From NCBI RefSeq assembly GCF_900100455.1, contig NZ_FNCV01000006.1, positions 124,001 to 188,000 of the forward strand: a stretch of 64,000 nt of DNA, given 5' to 3'. The notes beneath the pieces are model-generated. The model was not told the origin of the DNA and searched no databases. It worked only from the letters and a program-made list of their open reading frames with translations. The position numbers and the translations under genes were made by a program. Origin of the DNA: Roseospirillum parvum (lineage in GTDB: Bacteria > Pseudomonadota > Alphaproteobacteria > Rhodospirillales > Rhodospirillaceae). Positions 17,301-26,568 of this stretch are shown in pieces (position 1 is the stretch's first letter; each line of letters opens with the position of its first letter).

Positions 17301-18044
17301 ATGCCCCGCGCCCTGACCGTCGTCCCCGCCCGCATGGCCTCGACCCGCCTGCCCGGCAAGCCGCTGGCCGACATCCACGGCAAGCCGATGATCGTCCATG
17401 TGCTGGAGCGCGCCGCGGCGGCCGACCTGGGGCCGGTGCTGCTGGCCTGCTGCGAGCCCGAGGTGGCCGAGGCCGGCCGCGCCGCCGGCTTTGAAACGGT
17501 GATGACCGACCCCGACCTGCCCAGCGGGTCGGACCGCGTCTGGCAGGCGGTGTGCCGCTTCGATCCCGAGGGCCGCCATGACGCGGTGATCAACCTCCAG
17601 GGCGACCTGCCGACCCTGGACCCCGAGCTGCCGCGCGCCGCCCTGGCGGCCCTGGCCGACCCGGCGGTGGACATCGCCACCCTGGTCGCCGAGATCACCG
17701 ACCCCGCCGAGGCGGCCAATCCCAACGTGGTCAAATGCGCCCTGGCCCTGGCCGCCGGGGCCAGCGCCGGGCGGGCGCTGTACTTCAGCCGTGCCGCCGT
17801 GCCGCACGGCGTCGGGCCGCTGTTCCACCACATCGGGCTGTACGCCTATCGCCGCGCCGCCCTGGCCCGTTTCGTCGCCCTGCCGCCGGGGGTTCTGGAG
17901 CAGCGCGAGCGGCTGGAGCAACTGCGCGCCCTGGAAGCCGGCATGAGCATCGCCGCGGCCCGCGTTGACACCACTCCGCTGGGGGTCGATACTCCGGCCG
18001 ATCTTGACCGGGCCCGCCTTCTGCTGGCCCCGGCCGCCCCCTGA
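17301..18044 (+). CDS. kdsB: KdsB, CMP-KDO synthetase
   Basis: 3-deoxy-manno-octulosonate cytidylyltransferase, which activates KDO with CTP for lipid A core synthesis. The 247-residue protein begins with the nucleotidyltransferase signature VVPARMASTRLPGKPLADI. Later it has DPDLPSGSDRVW, INLQGDLPTL and HHIGLYAYRR, all typical of KdsB. The ATG at 17301 fits the family start; GTG 17271 would add ten residues without homology. It is followed 15 nt later by pheA. Confidence 0.93.
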   Translation: MPRALTVVPARMASTRLPGKPLADIHGKPMIVHVLERAAAADLGPVLLACCEPEVAEAGRAAGFETVMTDPDLPSGSDRVWQAVCRFDPEGRHDAVINLQGDLPTLDPELPRAALAALADPAVDIATLVAEITDPAEAANPNVVKCALALAAGASAGRALYFSRAAVPHGVGPLFHHIGLYAYRRAALARFVALPPGVLEQRERLEQLRALEAGMSIAAARVDTTPLGVDTPADLDRARLLLAPAAP

Positions 18045-18059
18045 AGGACCCCCGGCGTC

Positions 18060-18929
18060 GTGTCCCCTTCCCAGCCCAGTGTCGCCTTCCAGGGCCTGCC
18101 CGGCGCCTATTCCCATCTGGCCTGCCGCACCGCCCTGCCGGGTCATGAACCGCTGCCCGCGCCGTCGTTCGAGGACGCCTTTTCGATGGTCCGCGACGGC
18201 GGCGCCGATCTGGCCATGATCCCCATCGACAACTCGCTGGCCGGCCGGGTGGCCGACATCCACCACCTGCTGCCCGAGGGGGGGCTGCACATCGTCGGCG
18301 AGCATTATCAGCGGGTGAACCATCACCTGCTGGCGGTGCCCGGGGCCCGCATCGGGGACCTGAAGCGGGTGAAGAGCCACGTCCACGCCCTGGGCCAGTG
18401 CCGCCGCCTGATCCGCGAGCTGGACCTGGTGCCCGAGGTGGTGGCCGATACCGCCGGCGGGGCGCGCGAGGTGGCCCGGCTGGCCGACCCCTCCATCGCC
18501 GCCATCGCCAGCGAGCTTTCGGCCGAGACCTATGGGCTGGTCTCGCTGCGCGCCGGGGTCGAGGACGCCGACCACAACACCACGCGCTTCATCCTGCTGG
18601 CCCGCGAGCCGGCCGATCCGGGCCCCGGCTCCGGCCCGGTGGTGACCAGCTTCGTGTTCCGGGTGCGCAACGTGCCGGCCGCCCTGTACAAGGCCCTGGG
18701 TGGGTTCGCCACCAACGGCGTCAACATGACCAAGCTGGAAAGCTACATCGTCGACGGCGACTTCGTGGCCGCCCAGTTCCTGGCCGACGTGGAGGGCCAT
18801 CCGGAGGAGCGGGGCCTGCGGCTGGCCCTGGAGGAGTTGCAGTTCTTCTCGCGCGAGGTGCGCATCATGGGCGTCTACCCGGCCCACCCCTACCGCTTCG
18901 AGGCCCGGGCCGCGCTGGGCGCCGAGTAG
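18060..18929 (+). CDS. pheA: PheA, prephenate dehydratase
   Basis: Monofunctional prephenate dehydratase, converting prephenate to phenylpyruvate in phenylalanine synthesis. The 289-residue protein begins VAFQGLPGAYSHLA. It holds IPIDNSLAGRV (family consensus IENS), ends the catalytic domain with the TRF motif in HNTTRFILL, and carries a C-terminal ACT domain (residues ~200-275; GGFATNGVNMTKLES) that should bind phenylalanine for feedback inhibition. It has no chorismate mutase domain. It starts at GTG 18060, in a tight row with kdsB and the next small gene. Confidence 0.94.
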   Translation: MSPSQPSVAFQGLPGAYSHLACRTALPGHEPLPAPSFEDAFSMVRDGGADLAMIPIDNSLAGRVADIHHLLPEGGLHIVGEHYQRVNHHLLAVPGARIGDLKRVKSHVHALGQCRRLIRELDLVPEVVADTAGGAREVARLADPSIAAIASELSAETYGLVSLRAGVEDADHNTTRFILLAREPADPGPGSGPVVTSFVFRVRNVPAALYKALGGFATNGVNMTKLESYIVDGDFVAAQFLADVEGHPEERGLRLALEELQFFSREVRIMGVYPAHPYRFEARAALGAE

Positions 18930-18941
18930 GGCGGGCAGGCC

Positions 18942-19382
18942 ATGAGCGGCCCGCTGCTGGTCTTCCTGTGGCTGGGCAGCCTGGGCCTGGGGGCGGGTCT
19001 GGGCTGGCTGCTCGGGCCGTGGGTGGCCTCGGCCGACGATATCGCCCTGCGGCGCGCCCTGGAGCAGGAGCTCAGCCGGCGCTTCTACCGCTTCTATCCC
19101 GACGACCCCATCTTCGCCGCCGAGTTCCAGGCCTTCGCCGCCGAGCAGCGGCTGATCGTGCTGTCGATGACCGGCACCCTGACCTGGACGCTGCGCCGCG
19201 ACCGTCTGCTCTCGACCCTGCTCACCCTGCTGCTGGTGCCGCCCATGGGCAGCTTCCTGATCGGCCAGGGGTTGGCCGGTGACGGCGGGCCGCTGGTCAA
19301 GCTTCAGTTGCGCAGACTGGGGCGTTGGGATGCCGCCCTGCTCGACGACCTGGGCCAGACCTACCGCGACGAGCCGGATTGA
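18942..19382 (+). CDS. unknown membrane protein
   Basis: I do not recognise this 146-residue protein. It starts MSGPLLVFLWLGSLGLG, a membrane helix of about 20 residues, then has a charged segment with RRFYRFYPDDPIF and a second hydrophobic stretch (LLSTLLTLLLVPPMGSFLIG) around residues 90-110. It lies 12 nt after pheA with GGGCGGGC upstream and has codon use like its neighbours, so it is probably a real gene of the same transcript. Confidence 0.6.
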   Translation: MSGPLLVFLWLGSLGLGAGLGWLLGPWVASADDIALRRALEQELSRRFYRFYPDDPIFAAEFQAFAAEQRLIVLSMTGTLTWTLRRDRLLSTLLTLLLVPPMGSFLIGQGLAGDGGPLVKLQLRRLGRWDAALLDDLGQTYRDEPD

Positions 19383-19464
19383 CCGGGCCGGCGCGGCGGC
19401 CCTTGACGCGGCGGGGCGAACGTGGGTTTGTGCCGCCGTGGGATTTCAAGACTCGGGATCGTTC

Positions 19465-21072
19465 ATGCGCACATCCTTGGCTGTGGTCCTGGTGGCCTTG
19501 TCCGTGGTCGGCGCCGTGCTCTTTCTGGCGGCCGATTTCGGCCATCGGATCAACGATCTGCCGGTGGTCGCCGAGGGGCCGTCACCGCGCCCGGACATGT
19601 CGGGCAGCGCTTTGGAGCGCGACAGTCTGGTCGGCCAGGCGGCCCACGCCGAAGGGCCGGAGCGCTGGCGTTTCCGCTATCGGCTGTACAGCGTGCATTC
19701 CGACGAGATCGTCAACTTCGTCGCCTTCGCGCGCTTGAAGCGCGGGCTGGCCGAGGGGCGGCCCGATCCCGGGATCTACCAGTACGGCGGGGCCTACCTG
19801 TATCCGATGGCGGCCTGGCTGGTCGGCCTGGACCGCCTGGGGCTGGTCGAGATCGGCGGCCTGACCGAACTGGTCGATGACCCCCAGCGCATGGACCGTC
19901 TCTATCTGGCCGGGCGGACTCTGGTGCTGCTGGCGGCGCTGAGTGGGGGGCTGTTCGTTTATCTGGGATTCTCGGCCCTGGGCCGGCCCTGGCTGGGCGG
20001 GGTGGTCGCCCTGCTCCAGGTGCTCACCCCGATGGCCCTGCTCGCCGAGACGACCATGAAGCCGCACTGGTACGCCACCCTGTGGGCCGGCCTCGCCTTT
20101 TTCGCCCTGGCCCGGCTGTGGGCGGGGACGGCGCGGCCCTGGCCGTGGCTCGGCGCCGCCGCCCTGGGCACCGGTCTGGCGGTCGGCGCGACCCTGCCCC
20201 TGGGGGCGATGGCGGTGGTCCTGTGGGGCTTCCTGGTCGCCCTGGCGGTCCGCCGCGCCGTGCCCTGGGTGGCCCTGCTGGCGGTGCCGGTCGGGGCCCT
20301 TCTGGTGTTCGCCGCGACCAATCCCTTCCTCTTCCTCAACCACGCCGCCCGCACCGCCGAGCAGGGCGCCGCGCTGGGCTTCTACGATCGCCTGGGCGGG
20401 CCGGCCGAGGTCTTGGCCTTCTTCTGGAACTCCCTGGTGCCGGGCCTGGGCCTGGGCCTGCTGGTGGCGCTGGGGCTGGCCACCGTGGTCGCCCTGGCCC
20501 GCCCCGAGCGGGCCCGCCTGCTGCTGCTGGCGGCGGTGTGGGGGCCATTGCTGGCCATGGGGGTGCTGACCGGGGCGCTGGTCGAGTGGACCCAGCACGC
20601 CCGCTATCTGCCCTTCATCGTGCCGCTGATCGGTCTGCTGCTGGCCGCCGTCCTGGGCCGCCGGGCGCTGCCGGTGGCCGGGGCGGTGCTCGTCCTGACC
20701 CTGGTCCAGAGCGTCCCCCAGATGGTCGCCCGGTTCGACGAGGACAGCCCGCGCCATGGCACCCGGCTGGCCGCCGCCGCCTGGATCGACACCCAAGTTC
20801 CGGCCGAGCCGGGGATCTGCGCGCCGTCCCATCTGGCGCCCTTCCAGGCGCCGCCGTTCGACTTCGCCCGCCTTGCCGTCAACCGGCCCGACTGTGCCTG
20901 TCGGGTGCGGGTGGCGGGCTCGACGGTGCGCCCGCACGACGACCCGTGGCCGTTGGCGGCCGAGTTCGCGCCCCGCCTGCGTCTGCCCGGGCTGCCGCCC
21001 CTGTATGACCACGTCAACCCCAGGATCACCGTCCATTGTCGTCCCGATTTCCGGCCGGCGGCTGGCTCATGA
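19465..21072 (+). CDS. multi-span GT-C type glycosyltransferase-like protein
   Basis: A 535-residue integral membrane protein with about ten hydrophobic spans and a soluble C-terminal part rich in Pro/Cys/Arg. After the first helix comes a long loop containing YSVHSDEIVNFVAFARLKRG, an acidic DE pair like the metal-binding loop of the PMT/ArnT GT-C fold. This suggests a lipid-linked sugar transferase on the periplasmic side. The ATG at 19465 has GGGATCG upstream. The stop overlaps the following O-antigen-ligase-type gene (ATGA), so the two probably act together. Confidence 0.65.
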   Translation: MRTSLAVVLVALSVVGAVLFLAADFGHRINDLPVVAEGPSPRPDMSGSALERDSLVGQAAHAEGPERWRFRYRLYSVHSDEIVNFVAFARLKRGLAEGRPDPGIYQYGGAYLYPMAAWLVGLDRLGLVEIGGLTELVDDPQRMDRLYLAGRTLVLLAALSGGLFVYLGFSALGRPWLGGVVALLQVLTPMALLAETTMKPHWYATLWAGLAFFALARLWAGTARPWPWLGAAALGTGLAVGATLPLGAMAVVLWGFLVALAVRRAVPWVALLAVPVGALLVFAATNPFLFLNHAARTAEQGAALGFYDRLGGPAEVLAFFWNSLVPGLGLGLLVALGLATVVALARPERARLLLLAAVWGPLLAMGVLTGALVEWTQHARYLPFIVPLIGLLLAAVLGRRALPVAGAVLVLTLVQSVPQMVARFDEDSPRHGTRLAAAAWIDTQVPAEPGICAPSHLAPFQAPPFDFARLAVNRPDCACRVRVAGSTVRPHDDPWPLAAEFAPRLRLPGLPPLYDHVNPRITVHCRPDFRPAAGS

Positions 21073-22394
21073 CCGCCCCCGGCGCTCCCACCTGGCTCGA
21101 CCGGCTGGCCGGCGGGCTGCTGTTCGCCCTGCCCACGGTGGCCTATGTGGCCCACCATGGGCTGGTCTGGCTGGTTCCCCTGCTCGGCCTCTACGCCCTG
21201 TGGCGCAGCCGTCCCGACGGGCCGCATCCGCTCGCCGTGATGAAGGCCGCCTGGCCGCTGCTCGCCCTGCTCGCCCTGGCCCTGGCCTCGGCCCTGTGGT
21301 CGCCCGATCCCGGCTACACCCTGAGCCGGGCCCTGCGGCTGGCCGTCGAGATGGGCTTCGGGCTGCTCCTGCTGTCCGCCGCGCCGCGCCTGCCCGAGGC
21401 CCTGCGCCGCCGCGCCGTGCGCCTGCTGGCCGCCGGGCTGGCGGTGGGGGATGTCATCCTGCTCGCCAACCTGGGGCTTGATGGGGCGGTGCTGGCGCCC
21501 TTCAAGGACGCCGCCTTCGAGGCCGAGTTCATCAACCGGGTGAGCGGCGGTCTGGCGCTGAACGCCGTGCTGGTGGTGCCGCTGGCCCTGCTGCTGGTCC
21601 GCCTGCGCCACCCGGCGGCGGGGCTCGGGCTGGTCGCCCTGCATGGCCTGACGGTGGTGCTGTTCGCCAACCTGTCGGCCAAGCTGGCGGTGCTGATCGC
21701 CGTTACGGCGGCGCTGTTCGGGCTGTTCTCCGGCCGACTGGCCCGCTGGCTGCTGCTGGTCCCGGTGCTGATTGCCCTGTTCCTGCCGCTGGCCCTGCCG
21801 GTGGCCGTCGATCAGCCGCCGCTGTGCAGCGCCGGTTGGGTGAAAAGCTCGATCCTGCACCGCCTGCAGGTGTGGAACTTCACCCGCGCCCGCATCGACG
21901 AGGCGCCGCTGTTCGGCCATGGCCTGGAAGCCGCCCGCCTGATGCCCGAGGGCCGGGGCGTGGTCTACTTCTATACCTGCCAGCCCGATGGCAGCGACGT
22001 GCGCACCTTCGGCTGGGCCGAGGCGCTGCCCCTGCATCCGCACAACGGCTTTCTCCAGGTGTGGCTGGAGATGGGGCTGGCCGGCGCCCTGTTGGTGTCG
22101 GCGGGGCTGATCCAGGCGGCGCGGGCCACCTGGCGCACGGCACGGCGCACCATGCGGCGCGACGGTCCGCGCGACGGCGCCCGACTGGCCCGCCTGCAAC
22201 CGCTGGCCCTGCATCTGGCGGTGCTCGGCCCGGCGACCTCGGTCGGTGCCATCAGCTTCGGGCTGTGGCAGGGCTGGTGGCTGGCCGGGCTGTGGCTGGC
22301 CGCCACCCTGGCCGCCGCCGGCGCCACCCTGGGCCCGGGCGAGGAGGTGGCGCGCCGGACCCGCGTGGTGCCGGGGCGCGAGCCGTCGCCCTGA
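21069..22394 (+). CDS. O-antigen ligase/polymerase family membrane protein
   Basis: A 441-residue protein with about eleven membrane spans and a large periplasmic loop near residues 250-340 (LCSAGWVKSSILHRLQVWNF ... LHPHNGFLQVWLEMGL). The loop histidine-containing HPHNGFLQ element is the hallmark of the Wzy_C/WaaL family, which joins polymer to lipid A core or similar acceptors. It starts at the ATG overlapping the stop of the GT-C gene. Which glycan it handles is not visible. Confidence 0.8.
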   Translation: MTAPGAPTWLDRLAGGLLFALPTVAYVAHHGLVWLVPLLGLYALWRSRPDGPHPLAVMKAAWPLLALLALALASALWSPDPGYTLSRALRLAVEMGFGLLLLSAAPRLPEALRRRAVRLLAAGLAVGDVILLANLGLDGAVLAPFKDAAFEAEFINRVSGGLALNAVLVVPLALLLVRLRHPAAGLGLVALHGLTVVLFANLSAKLAVLIAVTAALFGLFSGRLARWLLLVPVLIALFLPLALPVAVDQPPLCSAGWVKSSILHRLQVWNFTRARIDEAPLFGHGLEAARLMPEGRGVVYFYTCQPDGSDVRTFGWAEALPLHPHNGFLQVWLEMGLAGALLVSAGLIQAARATWRTARRTMRRDGPRDGARLARLQPLALHLAVLGPATSVGAISFGLWQGWWLAGLWLAATLAAAGATLGPGEEVARRTRVVPGREPSP

Positions 22395-22484
22395 CGGGGT
22401 TGCCCCGGCCGCCCGGGCCGGCTATATCGCCCACGCCCCGGGGGAGGGTGGGGGCCGTTTTCCTTTGACGCGTTGGGACCTTTC

Positions 22485-24041
22485 ATGATCGTGCCTCCCG
22501 ATACCTCCGGCCTGCCCACCGAAGTCGACCAGCGGCCCCGCCGGGCCCGCGTGCTGATGCTCCAGGGCACCAGTTCCGACGTCGGCAAAAGCCTGCTCGT
22601 CGCCGGGCTGTGCCGGGCCTACGCCAACCGGGGCCTGAAGGTGCTGCCCTTCAAGGCCCAGAACATGTCCAACAACGCCGCCCTGGCGGTGGACAGCGAG
22701 GCCGAACCGGGCCCCGACGGCACCATCCCGCCCGGCGAGATCGGCCGCGCCCAGGCCCTGCAGGCCCGCGCCTGCCGGGTCGCCCCCTCGATCGACATGA
22801 ACCCGGTGCTCCTGAAGCCGCAGACCGAGATCGGGGCCCAGGTGGTGCTGCGCGGCCGGGTGCTGGGCAACTGCCCGGCCAAGGTCTACCACCGCATGCG
22901 CCACGCCCTGATGCCCTCGGTGCTGAGCAGCCTCAACCGCCTGTGGGCCGAGGCCGACCTGGTGCTGGTCGAAGGCGCCGGCAGCGGGGCCGAGATGTAC
23001 CTGCGCGACTCCGACATCACCAACATGCGCCTCGCCGACTCGGCCGACCTGCCGGTGGTCTTCATCAGCGACATCGACCGCGGCGGCACCATGGGCGCCC
23101 TGGTCGGCAGCCACGCCCTGCTGCGGCCCAACGACCGGGCCCGCGTGAAGGGCTACCTGATCAACAAGTTCCGGGGCGATTTCTCGATCTTCGAGCCGGC
23201 CTGCGAGACCATCACCGAACACACCGGCTGGCCCTTCCTCGGCGTGCTGCGCTGGTTCGAGGCCGCCGGCAGCCTGCCGGCCGAGGATTCCCTGGCCCTG
23301 GAACGCCCGGCCCGCAACCTGTCGGGCCGGGTGCGCATCGCCGTGCCGCGCCTGCAACGGGTCGCCAACTTCGACGACCTCGACCCGCTGGCCGCCGAGC
23401 CGGCGGTCGACCTGTTCTGGCTCCAGCCCGGCCAGCCCCTGCCGGCCGATACCGATGTGGTCATCCTGCCCGGCTCCAAGGCGACCCGGGCCGACCTTGC
23501 CTTCCTCAAGGCCCAGGGCTGGGACATCGACATCCTGGCCCACGTGCGGCGCGGCGGCCATGTGGTCGGGCTGTGCGGCGGCTATCAGATGATGGGCCAC
23601 GCCGTGCGCGACCCCCAGGGCCTGGAAGGGACGCCCGGCGAAACCCCGGGCCTCGGCCTGCTCGACCTCATCACCGAGATCGGCGGCGACAAGCGGCTCA
23701 TCGCGGTGGACATGACCGACACCCTGAGCGGCCAGACCGTGCGCGGCTTCGAAATGCACATGGGCTGCACCGAAGGCCCCGGCCTCGCCAGCCCCTGGTT
23801 CGAACTGGAAAAGAACGGCCAGCGGGTGGCCGAGGGTGCCGTCGCCCACCAGGGCCGGGTGATGGGCGGCTACGTGCACGGCCTGTTCGCCGACGACGGC
23901 TTTAGGGCCCACTGGCTGAAACGTGTCGGCGCCACCGCCGAGTTGGCCTACGAGGAACGGGTCGAAGCCACCCTCGACGCCCTGGCCGTGCACTGCGAAC
24001 AACACCTCGATCTGGACAAGCTCTACGATCTGGCCAAGTAA
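22485..24041 (+). CDS. cobQ: CobQ, cobyric acid synthase
   Basis: Amidates adenosylcobyrinic a,c-diamide at four side chains in cobalamin synthesis. The 518-residue protein has an N-terminal P-loop-like synthetase domain (LQGTSSDVGKSLLVAGLCR, FKAQNMSNNA) and a C-terminal class I glutamine amidotransferase domain with the nucleophile cysteine in GLCGGYQMMG and the histidine in GGYVHGLF. ATG 22485 is preferred to TTG 22473. Bacteriochlorophyll synthesis under anoxia can need B12, which gives a loose link to the photosynthesis genes. A composite repeat follows the stop directly. Confidence 0.95.
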   Translation: MIVPPDTSGLPTEVDQRPRRARVLMLQGTSSDVGKSLLVAGLCRAYANRGLKVLPFKAQNMSNNAALAVDSEAEPGPDGTIPPGEIGRAQALQARACRVAPSIDMNPVLLKPQTEIGAQVVLRGRVLGNCPAKVYHRMRHALMPSVLSSLNRLWAEADLVLVEGAGSGAEMYLRDSDITNMRLADSADLPVVFISDIDRGGTMGALVGSHALLRPNDRARVKGYLINKFRGDFSIFEPACETITEHTGWPFLGVLRWFEAAGSLPAEDSLALERPARNLSGRVRIAVPRLQRVANFDDLDPLAAEPAVDLFWLQPGQPLPADTDVVILPGSKATRADLAFLKAQGWDIDILAHVRRGGHVVGLCGGYQMMGHAVRDPQGLEGTPGETPGLGLLDLITEIGGDKRLIAVDMTDTLSGQTVRGFEMHMGCTEGPGLASPWFELEKNGQRVAEGAVAHQGRVMGGYVHGLFADDGFRAHWLKRVGATAELAYEERVEATLDALAVHCEQHLDLDKLYDLAK

Positions 24042-24413
24042 CCGGGGCGCCGCCCCGGACCCCGCCGGGGGGACAGGGTCCCCCCGGACCCCGCCATGTC
24101 GTTGGAGGGGGACGCTTAAGGCCGAGCCGAGCGCGGATGGGGGTTGGTTGCAGGCCAGCTTCGCTGGCCTGCGGAACCAAAAACCACCGAGCACTTATCT
24201 GCGCGGACTTGATCCGCGCATCCTTGCTCAATTCCCTTGGTGTCTGTTTACGCGGGCCAGCAAAGCTGGCCCGCACCCAACCCCATCCGAATTCAGTCCG
24301 CGGCCGGCGCTCCGCTCCAACGAATTGGAGGGGGTCCGGGGGATCGCCTTCGATCCCCCGGTTGGGGTCAAGGTTGGGGTCAAGGGGGCAGGGCCCCCTT
24401 GTTGGCGCTCTGT
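24042..24413. repeat. composite inverted-repeat element, copy A
   Basis: Directly after the cobQ stop: a GC-rich module with two hairpins (GGGGCGCCGCCCC; GGGGGGAC/GTCCCCCC) ending GGACCCCGCCAT; then GCAGGCCAGC/GCTGGCCTGC around TTC (24150-24172); a second similar stem at 24252-24274; and an inverted, diverged copy of the first module (about 24330-24413) ending in GGGGGCAGGGCCCCC. Two further copies follow clpA and recX. The right arm overlaps the 3' end of the cbiX-like gene on the other strand. It may terminate transcription from both sides. Confidence 0.75.
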
Positions 24414-25219
24414 CGCACCAGATCGAGCACCAGGTCGGCGGTGGTGGCCGGATCGGTGATGGTGGGGATGATCCACAAGCGGCGTCCCTGGCGTTCCAGG
24501 GGGCCGAGGGGGGCGCTGGCGGCCTTGAGGGTTGCCGGGTCGAGATCGAACAGGGCCGCCATGTCGCCGCTGCCGTGGTAGCCCCGGGCGATGAGCAGGG
24601 GCAGCACCAGTATGTTGGGGGAGGCGAGGTGGTGTGGCCAGTCGCTGGCCGCCGGTTCCTGTTCCAGGAAGGCGGCGGCCACCTCGGCGACCCGGCCGGT
24701 CCGTCGCAGGGTTTCGACCAGGGCGTTGGCGGTGGCGCCGGAGCCACCCGGGCGGCGCGAGCCGTGGGCGATGAGCAGCAGACCGGTGGCCGAGGGATCG
24801 AGGCGATGCGCCGCCACCACCTCGCCGACCCGTTGGGCGATCAGTCCGGGCACGGCGGGGTGGCTGCCCAGCGGCGGGGTCAGGACGAGCCGGCCGCCGG
24901 GCCGCCGGGTGGTGGACTGGCCCGGGGCGAGGCCCAGGGTCTGGGGGATCAACTGGTCGGTGAACAGGCCGGCGCCGGCGAAGTTGGGGACCACGTAGAG
25001 GTCGCCGAGGGCGGCGTCGGCCAGCACCTCTTGCAGGCTTGGGCGCTGGCGCCAGAAGGCGCAGCGCACGGCCTGGAACAGGCCCCGGGCAGCGATGATC
25101 TCGGCCAGTTCGCGGGTCGGGGTGGCGCTGTCCGGGTGGTGGGCCGAGCCGTGGCCGACCAGGATCAGGCGGGCGCGGCGCCACGTCGGGTCGGGGGAGG
25201 TGTCGGGCCGGCCGGCCAT
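24380..25219 (-). CDS. CbiX-type sirohydrochlorin chelatase, two-domain
   Basis: A 279-residue protein with two tandem CbiX/CbiK-like halves, each with a catalytic-type histidine: LVGHGSAHHP near the start and LIAHGSRRPGG near residue 150. Such chelatases insert cobalt (or iron/nickel) into sirohydrochlorin. It starts two nt after the cobA stop on the minus strand, so CobA product would feed it. Length and two-domain form fit the long CbiX class. Metal choice cannot be read from sequence; cobQ next door suggests cobalt. Its last codons lie inside repeat copy A. Confidence 0.8.
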   Translation of the reverse strand: MAGRPDTSPDPTWRRARLILVGHGSAHHPDSATPTRELAEIIAARGLFQAVRCAFWRQRPSLQEVLADAALGDLYVVPNFAGAGLFTDQLIPQTLGLAPGQSTTRRPGGRLVLTPPLGSHPAVPGLIAQRVGEVVAAHRLDPSATGLLLIAHGSRRPGGSGATANALVETLRRTGRVAEVAAAFLEQEPAASDWPHHLASPNILVLPLLIARGYHGSGDMAALFDLDPATLKAASAPLGPLERQGRRLWIIPTITDPATTADLVLDLVRQSANKGALPP

Positions 25220-25221
25220 GG

Positions 25222-26043
25222 TCAGCCGCTGGCTTGCCGGGCCAGGGTGGCGGCCTCGGCGCCGAACCAGGCGAGCGTCTCGGCCAGTTCGACCACCCGG
25301 CCGAGCACCAGCAGGGTGGGCGGCTCGAGGTCGGCCTTCTCCACCGCCTCGGCCAGGGTGGCGACGGTGGCCACGACGCGGCGCTGGGCCGGAGTGGTGG
25401 CCGCCTGCACGGCCGCCGCCGGGGTCGCCGGGTCCATGCCGTGGGCGATCAGCTGCTCGACGATGTCGCCCAGGTTGGTCAGCCCCATGTAGACGACCAG
25501 GGTGGTGTTGGGGTCGGCCAGCCCGGCCCAGTCGTGGCACAGGGCCATGTTGTCGGCCCCGTGGCCGGTCAGGAACCGCACGCTGGAGGCCAGTCCCCGG
25601 TGGGTCAGCGGGATGCCGGCATAGGCGGCGCCGCCGGCGGCGGCGGTGATGCCGGGCACCACCTCGAAGGGGATGCCGGCGGCGGCCAGGCAGGCGGCTT
25701 CCTCGCTGCCACGGCCGAAGATGTAGGGGTCGCCGCCCTTCAGGCGCACCACCGAGCGGCCGGTGCGGGCCAGGGTGACCAGCAACTGGTTGATCTCATC
25801 CTGCGGCAGGTGGTGGCGATCCAGCGCCTTGCCGGCGTAGATGCGCGAGGTGCCGGGGCCGATCAGGTCGAGAATGGGCGGGCTGACCAGCCGGTCATAG
25901 ACCACCACCTCGGCGCCGGCCAGCAGGCGGGCCGCCTTCACGGTCAGCAGCTCGGGGTCGCCGGGGCCGGCGCCGACCAGATACACCATGCCCGGGCGGA
26001 GGCCGGCCCCGCCCGGCGAGTCGGAGGGAGGATGTGCACTCAT
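25222..26043 (-). CDS. cobA: CobA, uroporphyrinogen-III C-methyltransferase
   Basis: Methylates uroporphyrinogen III at C2 and C7 to give precorrin-2, the branch from heme/bacteriochlorophyll to corrins and siroheme. The 273-residue protein has the SAM methyltransferase motifs VYLVGAGPGDPELLTVKA, YAGKALDRHHLPQ and RLKGGDPYIFGRGSEE. It lacks the CysG oxidase/ferrochelatase part. I use the ATG at 26043 (MSAHPPSD); GTG or downstream Met starts are possible. It is followed directly by the CbiX-like gene. Confidence 0.93.
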   Translation of the reverse strand: MSAHPPSDSPGGAGLRPGMVYLVGAGPGDPELLTVKAARLLAGAEVVVYDRLVSPPILDLIGPGTSRIYAGKALDRHHLPQDEINQLLVTLARTGRSVVRLKGGDPYIFGRGSEEAACLAAAGIPFEVVPGITAAAGGAAYAGIPLTHRGLASSVRFLTGHGADNMALCHDWAGLADPNTTLVVYMGLTNLGDIVEQLIAHGMDPATPAAAVQAATTPAQRRVVATVATLAEAVEKADLEPPTLLVLGRVVELAETLAWFGAEAATLARQASG

Positions 26044-26115
26044 GTCCGACACCCTACCCCCTGTCACGCGCCGGCAACAAGCGGCAAGCGACGGGCGATC
26101 AGGTCGGGCTCGCCC

Positions 26116-26562
26116 TCAGCCGACCGAGGCCATGGTCGGTGGCGGAAAGGTTGTCAGGATGCGCTGCTCCAGCTCGTCGCGCACCGCCCGGTAGGCGTCG
26201 AGGCGGGTTTCCCGGCAGCCCTCGACGATGGAGGGGTCGAAGGTGTGCCAGAACAGCACCTCGCAGGCCATGTGGCGGGTCAGGTCGACGGCCTTGTGCT
26301 GGGCTTCCGGCGACAGCGAGACGATCACGTCGAAGCTGCCGTCCTCCAGTTCCTCGAAGGTTTTCGGCCGGTGGTGGCTGATGTCGATGCCCACCTCGTC
26401 CAGCGCCGCGATGGCGAAGCCGTCCACCGGCTGGGCCTTGACGCCCACCGAATCGACGAACACCCGCTTGCCGTGGAAGCGTTTCATCAGGCCCTCGGCC
26501 ATCGGCGAGCGCACCGCGTTCATGGTGCAGGCAAAGAGGATCGCCGAGGGCAGGCCACTCAC
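26116..26562 (-). CDS. low-molecular-weight phosphatase / ArsC-like protein
   Basis: A 148-residue protein of the low-molecular-weight protein tyrosine phosphatase fold. The P-loop CTMNAVRSP matches CX5R(S), and a late aspartate in FDPSIVEG is in the general-acid position. Arsenate reductases share this fold, so the substrate is open. It starts at GTG 26562, six nt after the UPF0262 gene stop. The order hisD-UPF0262-phosphatase is common in alphaproteobacteria; there infA and maf usually follow, but here cobA does. Confidence 0.85.
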   Translation of the reverse strand: MSGLPSAILFACTMNAVRSPMAEGLMKRFHGKRVFVDSVGVKAQPVDGFAIAALDEVGIDISHHRPKTFEELEDGSFDVIVSLSPEAQHKAVDLTRHMACEVLFWHTFDPSIVEGCRETRLDAYRAVRDELEQRILTTFPPPTMASVG

Positions 26563-26568
26563 CGCCCC

